Positions 1 to 9,859 are shown, counted from the first letter of the stretch. The stretch: 64,000 nt of DNA from Spiroplasma endosymbiont of Amphimallon solstitiale (GCF_964030965.1 NZ_OZ034999.1:1860001-1924000), one strand, 5' to 3'. The notes: a model not told the origin generated them from the sequence alone. Program-made: numbers and translations.

Positions 1-44
1 TTATTATTGTAAAAATTATATTAAAAATTAATCAAATATTTTAA
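1..44 (+). CDS. Small single-span membrane protein of prophage copy A, 3' end only
   Basis: These bases encode the last 13 residues and TAA stop of a small hydrophobic protein whose complete homologue (40 aa) lies at 5804-5926 on the minus strand. In both copies it sits directly upstream of the portal gene, and the stop codon is followed by the portal ribosome binding site. The 5' part lies outside the window. Its function is unknown. Confidence 0.6.
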   Translation, partial: IIVKIILKINQIF

Positions 45-61
45 GAAAGGGGATGAATATT

Positions 62-1345
62 ATGTTAAGTTTATTTAAAAGAAAAGATAAAACAAATATT
101 AATGATAATCAAAGTGAAAAATTAAAATTTTTAACTAATAAAAATAAAAGTACACATGCTTCTATTTTAAATTATTTTGGTTTTAATGATTTTAACCATG
201 AAACTTATTTTACTGATTTTGTAGCAGAAAATAATTTTAATTATGTAGAAAAGTATGGATGACCAAAAATTATTCATCAATTTACACTTAAAATATTATT
301 TTTAATTAAAAATTTGTTAAAAGTAACATTATTTAGTGTAAAAATTCTCTAAAAATAACACTTTATCATGTATCATTACTTTTCTACAAAATTAAAGGAA
401 AATAATGCTAATTTATATAATGCTCCATTAGATATTAATAATGAAACTATTAAACAATATTTAATTCAACAAGATTTTTATAGAAAAAATTGAAATTCTA
501 TTTTTAAGTTAAGTAAATTAGGAATTAGTGGTTATTTAATTTATATTGCAAATGATAATTTATATTTTCAAGTAGTTGATATACAACAAAGAGTTTATGA
601 TATTACTGGTAAATTAATTCAATGTACTATTTTTTATGATAATTATGAACAAAATGCACAAACTGTAAGATTATTTGAAGTTTATACATTAAATAATGAA
701 CAAGTAATAATTAATCGTGCAATTTACAGTATTAGTGATAATAAAAAACAATTTCCATTAGATTTTAAATCATTTATTACTAATCCAAATTTAGAACAAG
801 AACAAACATTAAATATTAATTATATTCCAATAGTAATTATGAGAAATAAAGCAAATGAATTAGCAGATTGTAATAAAGTAATGGATAAAATTAAAGCATT
901 AGATGTTATTTATGAACAAATTGTTTTAGATACCATTTTAAATTCACCTAAATTTATATTTAGTCAAACTTATGGTAATGTTCAATCAACATTAGAAGAA
1001 GCAGTAAGAACATTAGTTACTAAAAACTACATATTTAAAAGTGGTGGAGATAATAATGAACAAAACGAAAATATCAATATGACAAATAGTAATTTTAAAG
1101 GTAAAAATTTAACTGATATATACGATTGAAATGTTAATGAAATATCTAAACGTTGTGGTATTCATATACCAAGTCAAAAGAAATCTGCACAACAATCAGT
1201 TCCCGAAAGTACAGCAGTAAATATTTCAACTATTAATTACATTGAACAAAAATTATGACAATTTAATATTGATATTCTTAAATTTATTCAAATATTAGTA
1301 AGCGTAGATAAAGATTTATTGGGAGCGTATCGAAGATGTCAATAA
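62..1345 (+). pseudogene. Phage portal-like protein, interrupted by a MITE
   Basis: With the 163-bp MITE and one copy of its 8-bp duplication removed, the frame runs for 370 residues with TGA as Trp. The start at 62 is chosen because AAAGGGG lies 9 bases upstream. The layout resembles portal or upper-collar proteins. It has a central antiparallel-strand region (about residues 90-180), the segment IPIVIMRNKANELADCNKVM followed by a long helix ending LDTILNSPKFIF, and a C-terminal helical part with a Ser/Thr linker. Portals form the dodecameric ring through which tailed-phage DNA is packaged. The assignment rests on fold-like pattern and on co-occurrence with scaffold and capsid genes in copy B, so it is probable rather than proven. 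The MITE enters after about residue 57, so the gene is presumably dead. Copy B keeps only its first codons at 5765-5787. Confidence 0.55.
235..397 (+). mobile_element. MITE copy 1 (IS1595-related)
   Basis: A 163-bp element begins TTTTAATTATGTAGAAAAGT; the reverse complement of its other end begins CTTTAATTTTGTAGAAAAGT. These ends match the IS1595-family elements at 30970 and 53624. It has no open reading frame of useful size. The 8-bp duplication GAAAATAA (227-234 and 398-405) flanks it. It interrupts the portal gene of prophage A. Confidence 0.9.
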
Positions 1346-1409
1346 CTAAAAAGTTTTAAAAATAGCTCCTTTCTTTTTTAAACCCTTAAATTAAAAATAA
1401 ATGACAAAA

Positions 1410-1437
1410 GACGAGAATAAAATTCTTGTCTTTTTTT
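1410..1437 (+). terminator. Terminator downstream of portal gene
   Basis: GACGAGAAT, a short AAA loop and ATTCTTGTC form a 9-bp stem with one G.U pair, followed by seven T. It ends the structural-gene transcript of prophage A and separates it from the structured region that follows. Confidence 0.7.
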
Positions 1438-1477
1438 GTAATTGTAAAATTTTAAAATTTTTATTATTAACACTCTT

Positions 1478-1800
1478 TAAATATCTACTACACGCAGTGA
1501 CCAAGTAGGAGAAAGTTAATAATTAATAATCTTCTTTAACACTATTATCAACACGTGTTAGGGAATTAAAAAAGTGAACTACAACACAGTTGTTAAAAAT
1601 AGTAGCTAGAGCATGTGGACTTGCATGGATAAATAAAAAGTGGAGTGATACCTAATAAAATATACTAACCATTTAATGGTAATTCTTGGGGTGGGAGCGA
1701 ATTGGAAACTAGTATATATAGACCTACTAGGGAACCTACTATATTAATTCTATTCTTTATTTAACCAACCTTGCCACTCCCCAGTGAGCAAGTGTTGGTT
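1478..1800 (+). ncRNA. Candidate structured phage RNA
   Basis: About 320 bases without a credible ORF are visibly richer in G and C than the surroundings and full of short complementary pairs. Examples are CTACT/AGTAG near 1487-1507, TAACAC/GTGTTA ending near 1560, ACAAC/GTTGT near 1581-1592, ACCAT/ATGGT at 1668-1680, CTAGT/ACTAG near 1709-1730, and a possible long-range pairing of GGAGTG (about 1643) with CACTCC (about 1775). The region closes with a strong terminator hairpin. It lies between two terminators in the only prophage copy that retains this part. It does not look like tRNA, tmRNA, RNase P RNA or SRP RNA. A large phage-associated RNA, a packaging RNA or a replication-control RNA are possible classes; none is shown. 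Confidence 0.45.
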
Positions 1801-1812
1801 TTATTTTTTATT
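1763..1812 (+). terminator. Strong terminator closing the candidate RNA
   Basis: AACCAAC pairs with GTTGGTT, TTGC with GCAA and CACT with AGTG around a CCCC loop. A run of almost only T follows. It is the most stable hairpin in the prophage and suggests that an RNA ends here. Confidence 0.75.
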
Positions 1813-1871
1813 TTTTTTGAAAAAATTTTTGGGCGAGAAAATAAATTTCAAACTTGTAAAAAAAATTGAGC

Positions 1872-1942
1872 GGTGCCGGTTCAATTAAAATATTAATTTA
1901 TTAAACATAAATTAAATAAATATTGAATCGAATGCCTCGATT
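1872..1942. repeat. Paired stem-loops, possible origin or regulatory site
   Basis: GGTTCAAT at 1878 pairs with ATTGAATC at 1922, with an inner AT-rich stem between them. It is followed at once by ATCGA, a 5-base loop and TCGAT. The spot is non-coding and sits between the candidate RNA and the early-gene cassette. A replication origin of the phage or a second terminator are both possible; the sequence alone does not decide. Confidence 0.35.
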
Positions 1943-2080
1943 TCTTTTTAAAATTTCACAATTTATTTTTGAGCCCAGTTTTCATGGAATGAATAAAACT
2001 AATAGTATTAATAATATAAAAATAAAAATATATATTCTTTATGCTACAAGCAACAGAATATATTAGAAAAGAAAGTAAAA

Positions 2081-2233
2081 ATGGAAGAAAAAGAAAAGAA
2101 AGAATTAATAGAACAAAAAATCAAAATAGCAAAAGAACATCAAAAAAAGTGATTAAAAATAAAAATAATTATTACTTTAATTTCAACTTTAATTGGATTA
2201 ATAATTTTATTAATTACTGTAAGTAAAAATTAA
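2081..2233 (+). CDS. Small membrane protein with charged N-terminus (prophage A)
   Basis: The 50-aa product starts with a strongly charged, helical segment rich in Glu and Lys (residues 1-25). A single membrane span rich in Ile and Leu follows (about 28-46), with a short polar tail. No family was recognised. It is the first gene of the small-gene cassette after the structured non-coding region. The start at 2081 has only a weak purine-rich binding site upstream. Confidence 0.5.
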
Positions 2234-2249
2234 AGAAATAAATAAAGTT

Positions 2250-2657
2250 ATGAATATTAATGAAAATAAAAAATGTGAATTAAGAATTTGTAAAAATAAA
2301 GTTTGAAAAGATTGTATTAATAATTCTACTAAAACTATTAAATATAAAAATTGACCAATACCTTATTTAATATGTGACAGTTGTTATCACAAACTACCTA
2401 AATACCTTAAACAAACAGCAAAAATAATTGAAAAGGATATTTTGATTATGAATAAAACTAAAAAAAGAAGAAAAAGATGTGTTGGATGTAATGAATTATA
2501 TGAAGATAACAAAATCAATATGCTTTATCACTTTAAAACAGAATTAGAAGCAGAACAACATAATACTAAAAAATATGAAGATAATTATGATATTGAAAAA
2601 CATTTAGATTATACAAAATCATATGGATATGTTTGTGATTGATGTAGAGATGATTAA
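2250..2657 (+). CDS. Small protein with two Cys clusters (prophage A)
   Basis: A 135-aa frame contains a first cysteine group (C-x4-C ... C ... CDSC) in residues 9-55 and a second (CVGC, then CDWC near the end), each typical of zinc ribbons. In-frame TGA codons are read as Trp. A Met at about residue 67 is preceded by a weak GGA, so the region may make two proteins or one. A DNA- or RNA-binding role is a guess from the zinc motifs and from the nuclease and ssDNA-binding-like genes that follow. Confidence 0.5.
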
Positions 2658-2660
2658 TAA

Positions 2661-3098
2661 ATGCAATACGAATTAATCATTGGTATTGACCCTGCTGGTA
2701 TTGGTAATAATGGAATTGTTATATACTCAAATGAAACTAATAATATTATTTTTAATGAAACATTTAAAACAAAAACAGTTTTAGAAAGTAAAAATATATA
2801 TAAAGAATATTTTAAATTAATTAAAAAACAATTTAAAAATAAAAAAATATTAGTTATTGTAGAAAATTTCTTTTTAAGTTCAAAACAGTTATTAACTAAT
2901 CCATTAGCAACACCAAAAGTTATTGGTGCTTTAATGATATTAGTACAAGATGTTATGAACTGAGATTATCATGAAAATGAACCAAAAAACAAAAATAAAA
3001 TAGAAGATTATAAAGGAAATATAAAATTTACAAAACATGAACAAGATGCTTATAAACATATTCAATATTATTTAAGGAATTATAAAAATGAAAAATAA
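2661..3098 (+). CDS. RuvC-like Holliday-junction resolvase of prophage A
   Basis: The 145-aa protein has the RNase H-like fold pattern of RuvC nucleases: IGIDPAG with the first acidic residue (Asp10), strand LVIVEN with Glu68, and the C-terminal HEQDAY with Asp129. RuvC enzymes cleave four-way DNA junctions; phage versions clear branched DNA during replication or packaging. It lies 3 bases after the Cys-cluster gene and overlaps the following OB-fold gene by 11 bases, so the cassette is probably co-transcribed. The length is a little below the usual 150-180 aa. No copy survives in prophages B or C. Confidence 0.65.
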
Positions 3099-3381
3099 AG
3101 AAAATTACGTTAAATTAACAGTAAAACTTAGTAATACTATTGAAGTAAAATATCATGAAAAAGGTAATAAACAATTATATTATACTGTTCGTGGTCAATG
3201 AAATGGATTAAACTATGTTACTTTAATTTTTAATAACCCAAAATTTTATAAACGATGTATTTTATTAAACAAAAATGATGAAATTATAGTAACTGGTCAA
3301 ATCTTTAATACTTTAAATATTCCTAAAAATCGTGCATTTTGTTCAATTAATGTTAAATGATTTAAAAAATGAAAGGAATAA
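3088..3381 (+). CDS. OB-fold, single-stranded-DNA-binding-like protein (prophage A)
   Basis: The 97-aa product has the strand pattern of a small OB fold: KLTVKLSNTIEVKYHE, then YYTVRGQW, VTLIFNNP, and DEIIVTGQI, ending in a basic Trp-rich tail. This resembles single-stranded-DNA-binding proteins. Its start overlaps the end of the RuvC-like gene. Phage SSBs coat replication intermediates, which suits the neighbour. Similarity is by pattern only. Confidence 0.5.
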
Positions 3382-3384
3382 ATA

Positions 3385-3528
3385 ATGAATTTTGATGAAT
3401 GATACATGAAAAAAATAAAAGAAACTTTAAAAATTATTGAAAGTGATAGTTATAAAGAAGAACTAAAAAAACATAATGAAATCATTGAAAAACATAAAAA
3501 TTTAATGAAAGGACTAAATAATGAATAA
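3385..3528 (+). CDS. Small charged protein (prophage A)
   Basis: The 47-aa product is helical and Lys/Glu-rich. It starts 3 bases after the OB-fold gene and overlaps the next gene by 8 bases. No recognised family. A fragment with a similar C-terminal end (LNNE in A, FNNE in B) precedes the same neighbour in prophage B at 16194-16269. Confidence 0.5.
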
Positions 3529-3628
3529 ATGTAAAAAATGTAACAAAAGAATATGATTAAGTAAAAATTGATGTATGAAATGTTTAGAAATAATAGTTAA
3601 TAATTTAACTAAAAATAAGGAGAAATAA
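3521..3628 (+). CDS. 35-aa zinc-knuckle-like protein (prophage A)
   Basis: It starts MNKCKKCNKR and has a second pair C-x3-C at residues 18-22, a compact four-Cys layout expected to bind one zinc ion. Prophage B has the same gene at 16094-16201 with only a few changes, so selection on the protein is likely. Two in-frame TGA codons are read as Trp. Confidence 0.6.
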
Positions 3629-3739
3629 ATAATTTTAGAATTAATATCTTTAATAGAAGATTATAAAGACTGTAATTTTTATAATAATTATTTAATTTAT
3701 AAAATAATGAATTTTATTATAAGAAAGGATAATAAATAA
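3629..3739 (+). CDS. Possible small ORF with non-AUG start (prophage A)
   Basis: An open frame of about 36 codons begins ATA/ATT 8-11 bases after AGGAG and ends one base into the next gene's start codon. This spacing fits translational coupling. There is no ATG until residue 27. At this position prophage B has an unrelated-looking 84-aa gene with a GTG start (15836-16090). This may therefore be a remnant or a gene with an unusual start. Confidence 0.25.
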   Translation: MILELISLIEDYKDCNFYNNYLIYKIMNFIIRKDNK

Positions 3740-3975
3740 TGATAATATTACCTACTTTATTTGGTGATAAAGATGAAATTGAAATATTAACACCATCACC
3801 GCAAGCACTTCGTACTCATAATGATATTAGAGCAATTATATTAATGAAATATCCAAATGTTAAATCAGAACATATAATTATTTCTGATCCAGAAGATAAT
3901 GTTGCATTAATAGTTGGTGATAATGATGTTTATCAAGGTTGAGTAAAAGTTTGAATTAAAAAAATAGAAAATTAA
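3739..3975 (+). CDS. Conserved 78-aa prophage protein, copy A
   Basis: The product starts MIILPTLFGDKDEIEI and ends in a strand-rich region with two Trp codons encoded by TGA. Prophage B carries an 81-aa homologue (15591-15836) with many synonymous and some amino-acid differences. The gene is therefore conserved between diverged copies. The function is not known. It lies 12 bases before the four-segment membrane protein gene in both copies. Confidence 0.6.
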
Positions 3976-3987
3976 AGGAAGAAAATT

Positions 3988-4203
3988 ATGCCAAATATAG
4001 AAAACATACAATCAAATTATACTTTATTAAAATTAATAAGAACTGGAATAAGTCCCATTTCAGCAATGATTGGTACAAGTGCTTATTATGGTCAACTTAT
4101 AGGTAATCCAATATTAGGTTCATTTAATAGTTTATTATTTGGTAAAAAATTAGGATTAGATATATGAAATTTAAATCAAAGACCAAGTAATAAAACAAAA
4201 GTA
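3988..4203 (+). pseudogene. Prophage membrane protein, 5' part, cut by IS256
   Basis: It encodes the first 72 residues, MPNIENIQSN onward, of the protein that is complete in prophage B (14771-15589). It ends exactly at the left end of the IS256 copy at 4204. The bases beyond that IS are IS30, not the rest of this gene, so the remainder was lost or moved by recombination. Confidence 0.7.
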
Positions 4204-5577
4204 GGCAATGTTTAGTAATCTGTGTAACTTACAAAAATAACTATGTTTAATTAATTCTAGTAAATATAATTAAATGACTAGAAAGAGTGAGTTACAAATG
4301 GCTAAAAAACAAAATATTAATAATAATGATCCAATATCAAAAGCAGTAGATTTATTATTAGAAAATACTGAAGATTTAACAACAGTTTTTAAAGAAGGGG
4401 GTTTATATAAAGAATTAACAAAACGTTTAGTTGAAAAAATGTTGAATTCTGAAATGCAAAATTATTTAGGATATGAAAAAAATCAACATAGTAATACTGA
4501 AAATGCTCGTAATGGTACAAGTTCAAAAAAATTAATAACTCAACAAGGTAAAATTGAGATTGATGTACCAAGAGATCGCAATAGTGATTTTACTCCTGTA
4601 ATAGTTGCAAAAAGACAGCGAAGATTTGATGGTTTTGATCAACAAGTGCTTTCACTATATGCAAAAGGTATGACTCTATCTGACATTAGAATGCAGTTAC
4701 AAGAGTTATATCATGGTGCTGATATTAGTGAAAGTGTTATTAGTCAAATTACTGATGATGTTATTGATGATGTCAAAACATGACAAAATCGACCATTAGA
4801 AAGCGTTTATCCGATTGTTTATTTTGATTGTATAGTAGTTAAAGTTCGACAAGATAAACGGATTATTAATAAATCAGTTTATATAGCATTAGGAGTTGAT
4901 TTAGAAGGTAAAAAAGATGTTTTAGGCTTATGAATTAGTGAAAATGAAGGTGCTAAATTTTGATTAGCTAATTTCACAGAAATGAAAAATCGAGGCTTAA
5001 ATGATATTTTGATTGCTTGTAGTGATAATTTAACAGGCATGTCAGAAGCAATACAAGCAGTTTATCCTAAAACAGAACATCAATTATGCATTGTTCATCA
5101 AATTCGAAATAGTTTAAAATATGTTTCATACAAACATCGAAAAACTCTAGTTACAGATTTAAAACCAATTTATAGTGCATGTAGTGAAGAACAAGCAATG
5201 CAAGCTTTAGAATCATTTGAAAGTAAATGAAATAAACAATATCCCCAAATTGCTAAATCTTGATATAAAAATTGAGAAAATTTGATGATTTTTATTAGTT
5301 ATCCTGCAGAAATCAAAAGAGTAATTTATACAACAAATGCTATTGAATCTGTTAATAGTCAATTACGAAAAGTTATTAGAAACAAAAAAGCTTTTCCTAA
5401 TGATATGTCAGTTTTTAAAATATTTTATTTAGCAATTGAAAATATAACAAAAAAATGAACATTGCCTATTCAAAATTGAAATACAGCAATTGTTCATTTT
5501 ATGATAAAATTTGAAGACAGAATTAATCTGAACTAGTACTTTGTAAAACAAAGATACACAGATTACTAAAAAGCCTC
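4204..5577 (+). mobile_element. IS256-family element, copy 1 (no target duplication)
   Basis: The 1374-bp element begins GGCAATGTTTAG; the reverse complement of its other end begins GAGGCTTTTTAG. The shared core of both ends is AATCTGTGTA. Left flank CAAAAGTA is phage DNA. Right flank AATAATAA is the inside of an IS30 element. The flanks differ, so this copy is a recombinant. The partner of the right flank is copy 5 (18553-19926). Confidence 0.9.
4274..5536 (+). CDS. IS256-family transposase
   Basis: A 420-residue DDE transposase reads through many TGA-Trp codons; a start at MAKKQN (residue 9) is equally likely. Family hallmarks are the first Asp in [10 protein letters not shown], the second in [13 protein letters not shown] followed by CIVHQIRNS, and the catalytic Glu in [15 protein letters not shown]. 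It should cut and join the element ends. The gene looks intact. Confidence 0.92.
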
Positions 5578-5764
5578 AATAATAATGGTATTTTAAGAAG
5601 ATATTTACCAAAATCTACAGATCTATCTTCATATAAACAAAAAGATTTAAATACTATAGCATTTCAAATTAATTCTACACCCAGAAAATCACTATCTTAT
5701 AAAAGACCAATAGATTTAATACAATTATTTTAAAAAACTGTCCCATTTATATTTACAATTCAGG
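5578..5764 (+). mobile_element. IS30-family element, 3' fragment
   Basis: The last 187 bases of the IS30 element seen whole at 54795-55855 are here, including the transposase C-terminus and the inverted repeat ending CAATTCAGG. Its left edge is the IS256 copy at 4204. The missing 5' part is the fragment at 19927-20808. The right edge falls inside the portal gene of prophage B. Confidence 0.85.
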
Positions 5765-5787
5765 TTTCTAAAAAATCTACCTAACAT
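5765..5787 (-). pseudogene. First codons of the prophage B portal gene
   Basis: Reading MLGRFFR, these few codons follow AAAGGTGGT and the 40-aa membrane protein, exactly as the portal gene does in copy A at 62. The IS30 end at 5764 removes the rest. The fragment shows that portal follows tail genes in this phage. Confidence 0.6.
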
Positions 5788-5803
5788 AATATTCACCACC
5801 TTT

Positions 5804-5926
5804 CTAAAATATTTGATTAATTTTTAATATTATTTTTACAATGATAAATATAATTAAACCTGCTGTTGCTGATGATAAAATTACTCCAATTAAACCTAAA
5901 ATAATTTTTATAATTTTAAAAAACAT
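5804..5926 (-). CDS. 40-aa single-span membrane protein (prophage B)
   Basis: This tiny protein is almost entirely one or two hydrophobic helices: MFFKIIKIILGLIGVILSSA, then more Ile and a short polar tail. It starts 4 bases after the tail-fibre-like gene. A minor coat, portal-associated or holin-like role would each fit; there is no direct evidence. Copy A retains its 3' end (1-44). Copy C retains only the start at 38362. Confidence 0.6.
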   Translation of the reverse strand: MFFKIIKIILGLIGVILSSATAGLIIFIIVKIILKINQIF

Positions 5927-5930
5927 AATA

Positions 5931-8282
5931 TTATTCCTGTAATTCTTCTAATTTTCATACATTACCTTTTAAATTACCTTTTCCACTATAAATAGTAATC
6001 AATTTAGCATGTTGAACTGATAAAATTACTATATTAACACTATCATTAAAGGTTTGTATTGGTACACCAGCAATTTTGTTATCCGTTATAATAAATTCTT
6101 GAATAGTATAAACTGGATTATATATACTTCAAGAATAATAAACTCTATAATGTTTATTAACTATAAAATCATAAGTAATTTGTCAATTATCTCATTTATT
6201 TTTTTCTCTTGTTCCTACATCTTTTCATTGTTGATTATTTGGACTTGGTGTTGGATTATCTGGTAATTCAATATCTCAACAATTTTCTTCAACTTCATTT
6301 GTTTCTAAACTTTTTGAATTAATTTTTATTTTTGGTGTAACATCAACTTTAATTGTATTTTGTAATTCTTCTAATGAAAGAATAGCACCATAATTAATAT
6401 CTCCACCTTTTAAATATAAACTACAATTAAAACTACTTTCTCTAACAGTTAAAGTTAATATTACATCTTCATCTTTAATTTTAAATTTTGCAAGTAAATA
6501 ATCTCCACCTAAATAATTACCAGTTTTAAATTCTACTTTATGCTTTATATTTGCTTGATTTACTGGTAATTCATCTAATGTTATAATTACTCTATATACA
6601 GTATTAAAATTAATTTCAAACGTATCTCATTCACGATTATTTTTACTTTTACTTATTACTTTTCATATTTCTTTATCTTGTTTTTTATCAATATTTGCTT
6701 TATTTTCATTAATAGCACCAGCAACAGTTTTATTAATAGTTTCTAAATTAGGGATTTCTTGACTTACAGCATTCAATTGAAATGCAATAGGGAATTGTGA
6801 CTTTACATCTTCTAATTTTTTATCAATTTCTGGTTTTGTATAATATTTAGTTGGGTCAACTCCACCACCACTATCTTTAATTCATTGTTTAATAAATTTA
6901 GTTGGTGGAATATCTAAATCACCCGTAAATAAACCAGTTCCTAATTCTTTATATTGTAAAACTTTATAAGTAATATCTTCTTTAATTAAAGATAATTTAT
7001 CTTGTTTTTTATCTAATAAATTATTAGTTTCTAGTTTTGTATAATAATCACGTTCAGTATTTTCTTCTGCTATAAATTCAGTTGGTGTTCCAGTACCTTG
7101 ATATTGATATATATTATGAATTATTGGTGTATACTTTTTTGTGCTATTAGCAACAATAAATTTTATTAAATTATCATCATATAATAACATTACTTTGTCA
7201 ATATTAACATCAATTTTTTCAATTATTATTTGTCTATTTTCTATTTGATGATTAGTAATTCTTATATTAGATTTAGTTAATTTATTATTACTTATAATAA
7301 GTTGTTTACTATCGATAAAATAATATGTTCAATCAATAATATATCATATATCTGTTTTAATATTTTCATTTTTAACTTTTTTTCATAAAGGACTAGTTTC
7401 AATATTAAATCAATTATTTTTAATATCATCAATATTTTGTTTATTAATATCAACTTTATTTTCTAATAATTTAATACTATTTTCATTAGTAGTAATTCTT
7501 TTTTGTTGTTTAGCAGAAAAGTCAGCAGTCGCAGCATGAGTAAAATCACCAATTTGTGGATTATTTTGTAATGCTTCTGGTGGTAATGTACCAATTTCAT
7601 CAGGTCAATCTAAAATCATTGTTTCAGTTTTTGGGTCATAATCAGTTGCAACATAACCTTTATTTATAAAGTTTGTAACACGACCCCTATATATCTCATT
7701 TTCGTTATCATTAACTAAATCATCATATAATTTTATTTGTTTTGATAATGTAAATTCTTTTTGTTCTTTAATTAATTCATCAACTTGATTTCTAGTATAA
7801 AATACTTTTAAGTCAATTTTTTCAATATCTATTTCATCTTGATTATAATTTGAAAATACTTGTTTTAATTCTGTTAATCTTGCTCATATTTTCATTCTAC
7901 TTGGTGCTAAATCTCAAACATTAATTGTAGGAATACTACTTGCATTAAATGATGTACCATTATTGAATTGAATAGTAGCATCAACATTAAATTCAATTGG
8001 TGTACGATTAAATACTCAATGTTCAACCATTACATAAACCATATCTCTTAATGTTTCTTTAATTAATTCATCTTTAAAACTATCAAAAGGAAATTTAGAT
8101 AAAATAAAATCAAGATAAGCATTAATATCATTTTGAGCGCGAATAGCAAAAGTTGTAAATCAATCATTAACATTTGGTCATGTTTGTATATATTGCTGTG
8201 GAGTTTCTGTAATTTTTCCAGTTAATGGATATCAGTTATTATAATTTTCAAGACTGACATCAGTTCAAAGTTTATTAATCAT
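5931..8282 (-). CDS. Large tail/fibre-like structural protein (prophage B)
   Basis: A 783-aa frame is intact with TGA as Trp. The first 180 residues (MINKLWTDVSLENYNNW onward) look like a compact tail domain. The middle contains repeated phage-fibre signatures with YT followed by a Lys/Glu-rich coiled coil: AFYTRNQVDELIKEQ, DYYTKLETNNLLDKKQ and KYYTKPEIDKKL. Such segments trimerise many receptor-binding proteins. Two beta-rich C-terminal domains follow, one with the proline-rich linker DIELPDNPTPSPNNQQW. A role in host attachment is inferred. It follows the 565-aa gene by 3 bases. Copy C has a broken homologue whose middle has diverged while both ends are nearly identical, as expected for a receptor-binding protein. 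Confidence 0.6.
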
Positions 8283-8485
8283 AATTTATCATTCCTTAAA
8301 AAATGCTTTTTTATAATGTTTAGTTTTTGTTTTAGTTTTCCTATGTGATATATGGATAATTTCTTTTTGTAATTTTTTCTTACCTTTTTCTACAACTTGA
8401 CTATATGCAAATTTTTCTAAATGATGTAATAGTCCAGTACCAAATAAAGTATTAACTGAAAATTTTAAACCAACACTTTTAAATG

Positions 8486-9859
8486 GAGGCTTTTTAGAAA
8501 TCTGTGTATCTTTGTTTTACAAAGTACTAGTTCAGATTAATTCTGTCTTCAAATTTTATCATAAAATGAGCAATTGCTGTATTTCAATTTTGAATAGGCA
8601 ATGTTCATTTTTTTGTTATATTTTCAATTGCTAAATAAAATATTTTAAAAACTGACATATCATTAGGAAAAGCTTTTTTGTTTCTAATAACTTTTCGTAA
8701 TTGACTATTAACAGATTCAATAGCATTTGTTGTATAAATTACTCTTTTGATTTCTGCAGGATAACTAATAAAAATCATCAAATTTTCTCAATTTTTATAT
8801 CAAGATTTAGCAATTTGGGGATATTGTTTATTTCATTTACTTTCAAATGATTCTAAAGCTTGCATTGCTTGTTCTTCACTACATGCACTATAAATTGGTT
8901 TTAAATCTGTAACTAGAGTTTTTCGATGTTTGTATGAAACATATTTTAAACTATTTCGAATTTGATGAACAATGCATAATTGATGTTCTGTTTTAGGATA
9001 AACTGCTTGTATTGCTTCTGACATGCCTGTTAAATTATCACTACAAGCAATCAAAATATCATTTAAGCCTCGATTTTTCATTTCTGTGAAATTAGCTAAT
9101 CAAAATTTAGCACCTTCATTTTCACTAATTCATAAGCCTAAAACATCTTTTTTACCTTCTAAATCAACTCCTAATGCTATATAAACTGATTTATTAATAA
9201 TCCGTTTATCTTGTCGAACTTTAACTACTATACAATCAAAATAAACAATCGGATAAATGCTTTCTAATGGTCGATTTTGTCATGCTTTGACATCATCAAT
9301 AACATCATCAGTAATTTGACTAATAACACTTTCACTAATATCAGCACCATGATATAACTCTTGTAACTGCATTCTAATGTCAGATAGAGTCATACCTTTT
9401 GCATATAGTGAAAGCACTTGTTGATCAAAACCATCAAATCTTCGCTGTCTTTTTGCAACTATTACAGGAGTAAAATCACTATTGCGATCTCTTGGTACAT
9501 CAATCTCAATTTTACCTTGTTGAGTTATTAATTTTTTTGAACTTGTACCATTACGAGCATTTTCAGTATTACTATGTTGATTTTTTTCATATCCTAAATA
9601 ATTTTGCATTTCAGAATTCAACATTTTTTCAACTAAACGTTTTGTTAATTCTTTATATAAACCCCCTTCTTTAAAAACTGTTGTTAAATCTTCAGTATTT
9701 TCTAATAATAAATCTACTGCTTTTGATATTGGATCATTATTATTAATATTTTGTTTTTTAGCCATCTGTAACTCACTCTTTCTAGTCATTTAATTATATT
9801 TACTAGAATTAATTAAACATAGTTATTTTTGTAAGTTACACAGATTACTAAACATTGCC
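8486..9859 (-). mobile_element. IS256-family element, copy 2
   Basis: A full 1374-bp copy in minus orientation, flanked by the 8-bp duplication TTTAAATG (8478-8485 and 9860-9867). It is thus a simple insertion into the 565-aa structural gene. Confidence 0.93.
8527..9789 (-). CDS. IS256-family transposase
   Basis: An intact 420-residue transposase. It differs from the 4274 copy by a few residues, for example DVKA in place of DVKT and ESIYP in place of ESVYP. Confidence 0.9.

Noticed and set aside
1478-1800. Candidate RNA as tmRNA, RNase P RNA or a tRNA cluster
   Set aside because: None of the conserved core motifs of these RNAs and no cloverleaf could be found.
2041-2226. 61-aa ORF starting MLQATEYIRK
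   Set aside because: The overlapping 50-aa frame from 2081 encodes a sensible charged membrane protein; the longer frame is a low-complexity shadow.
4389-4571. 60-aa minus-strand ORF, repeated at every IS256 copy
   Set aside because: It is the antisense shadow of the transposase and recurs only because the IS is repeated.
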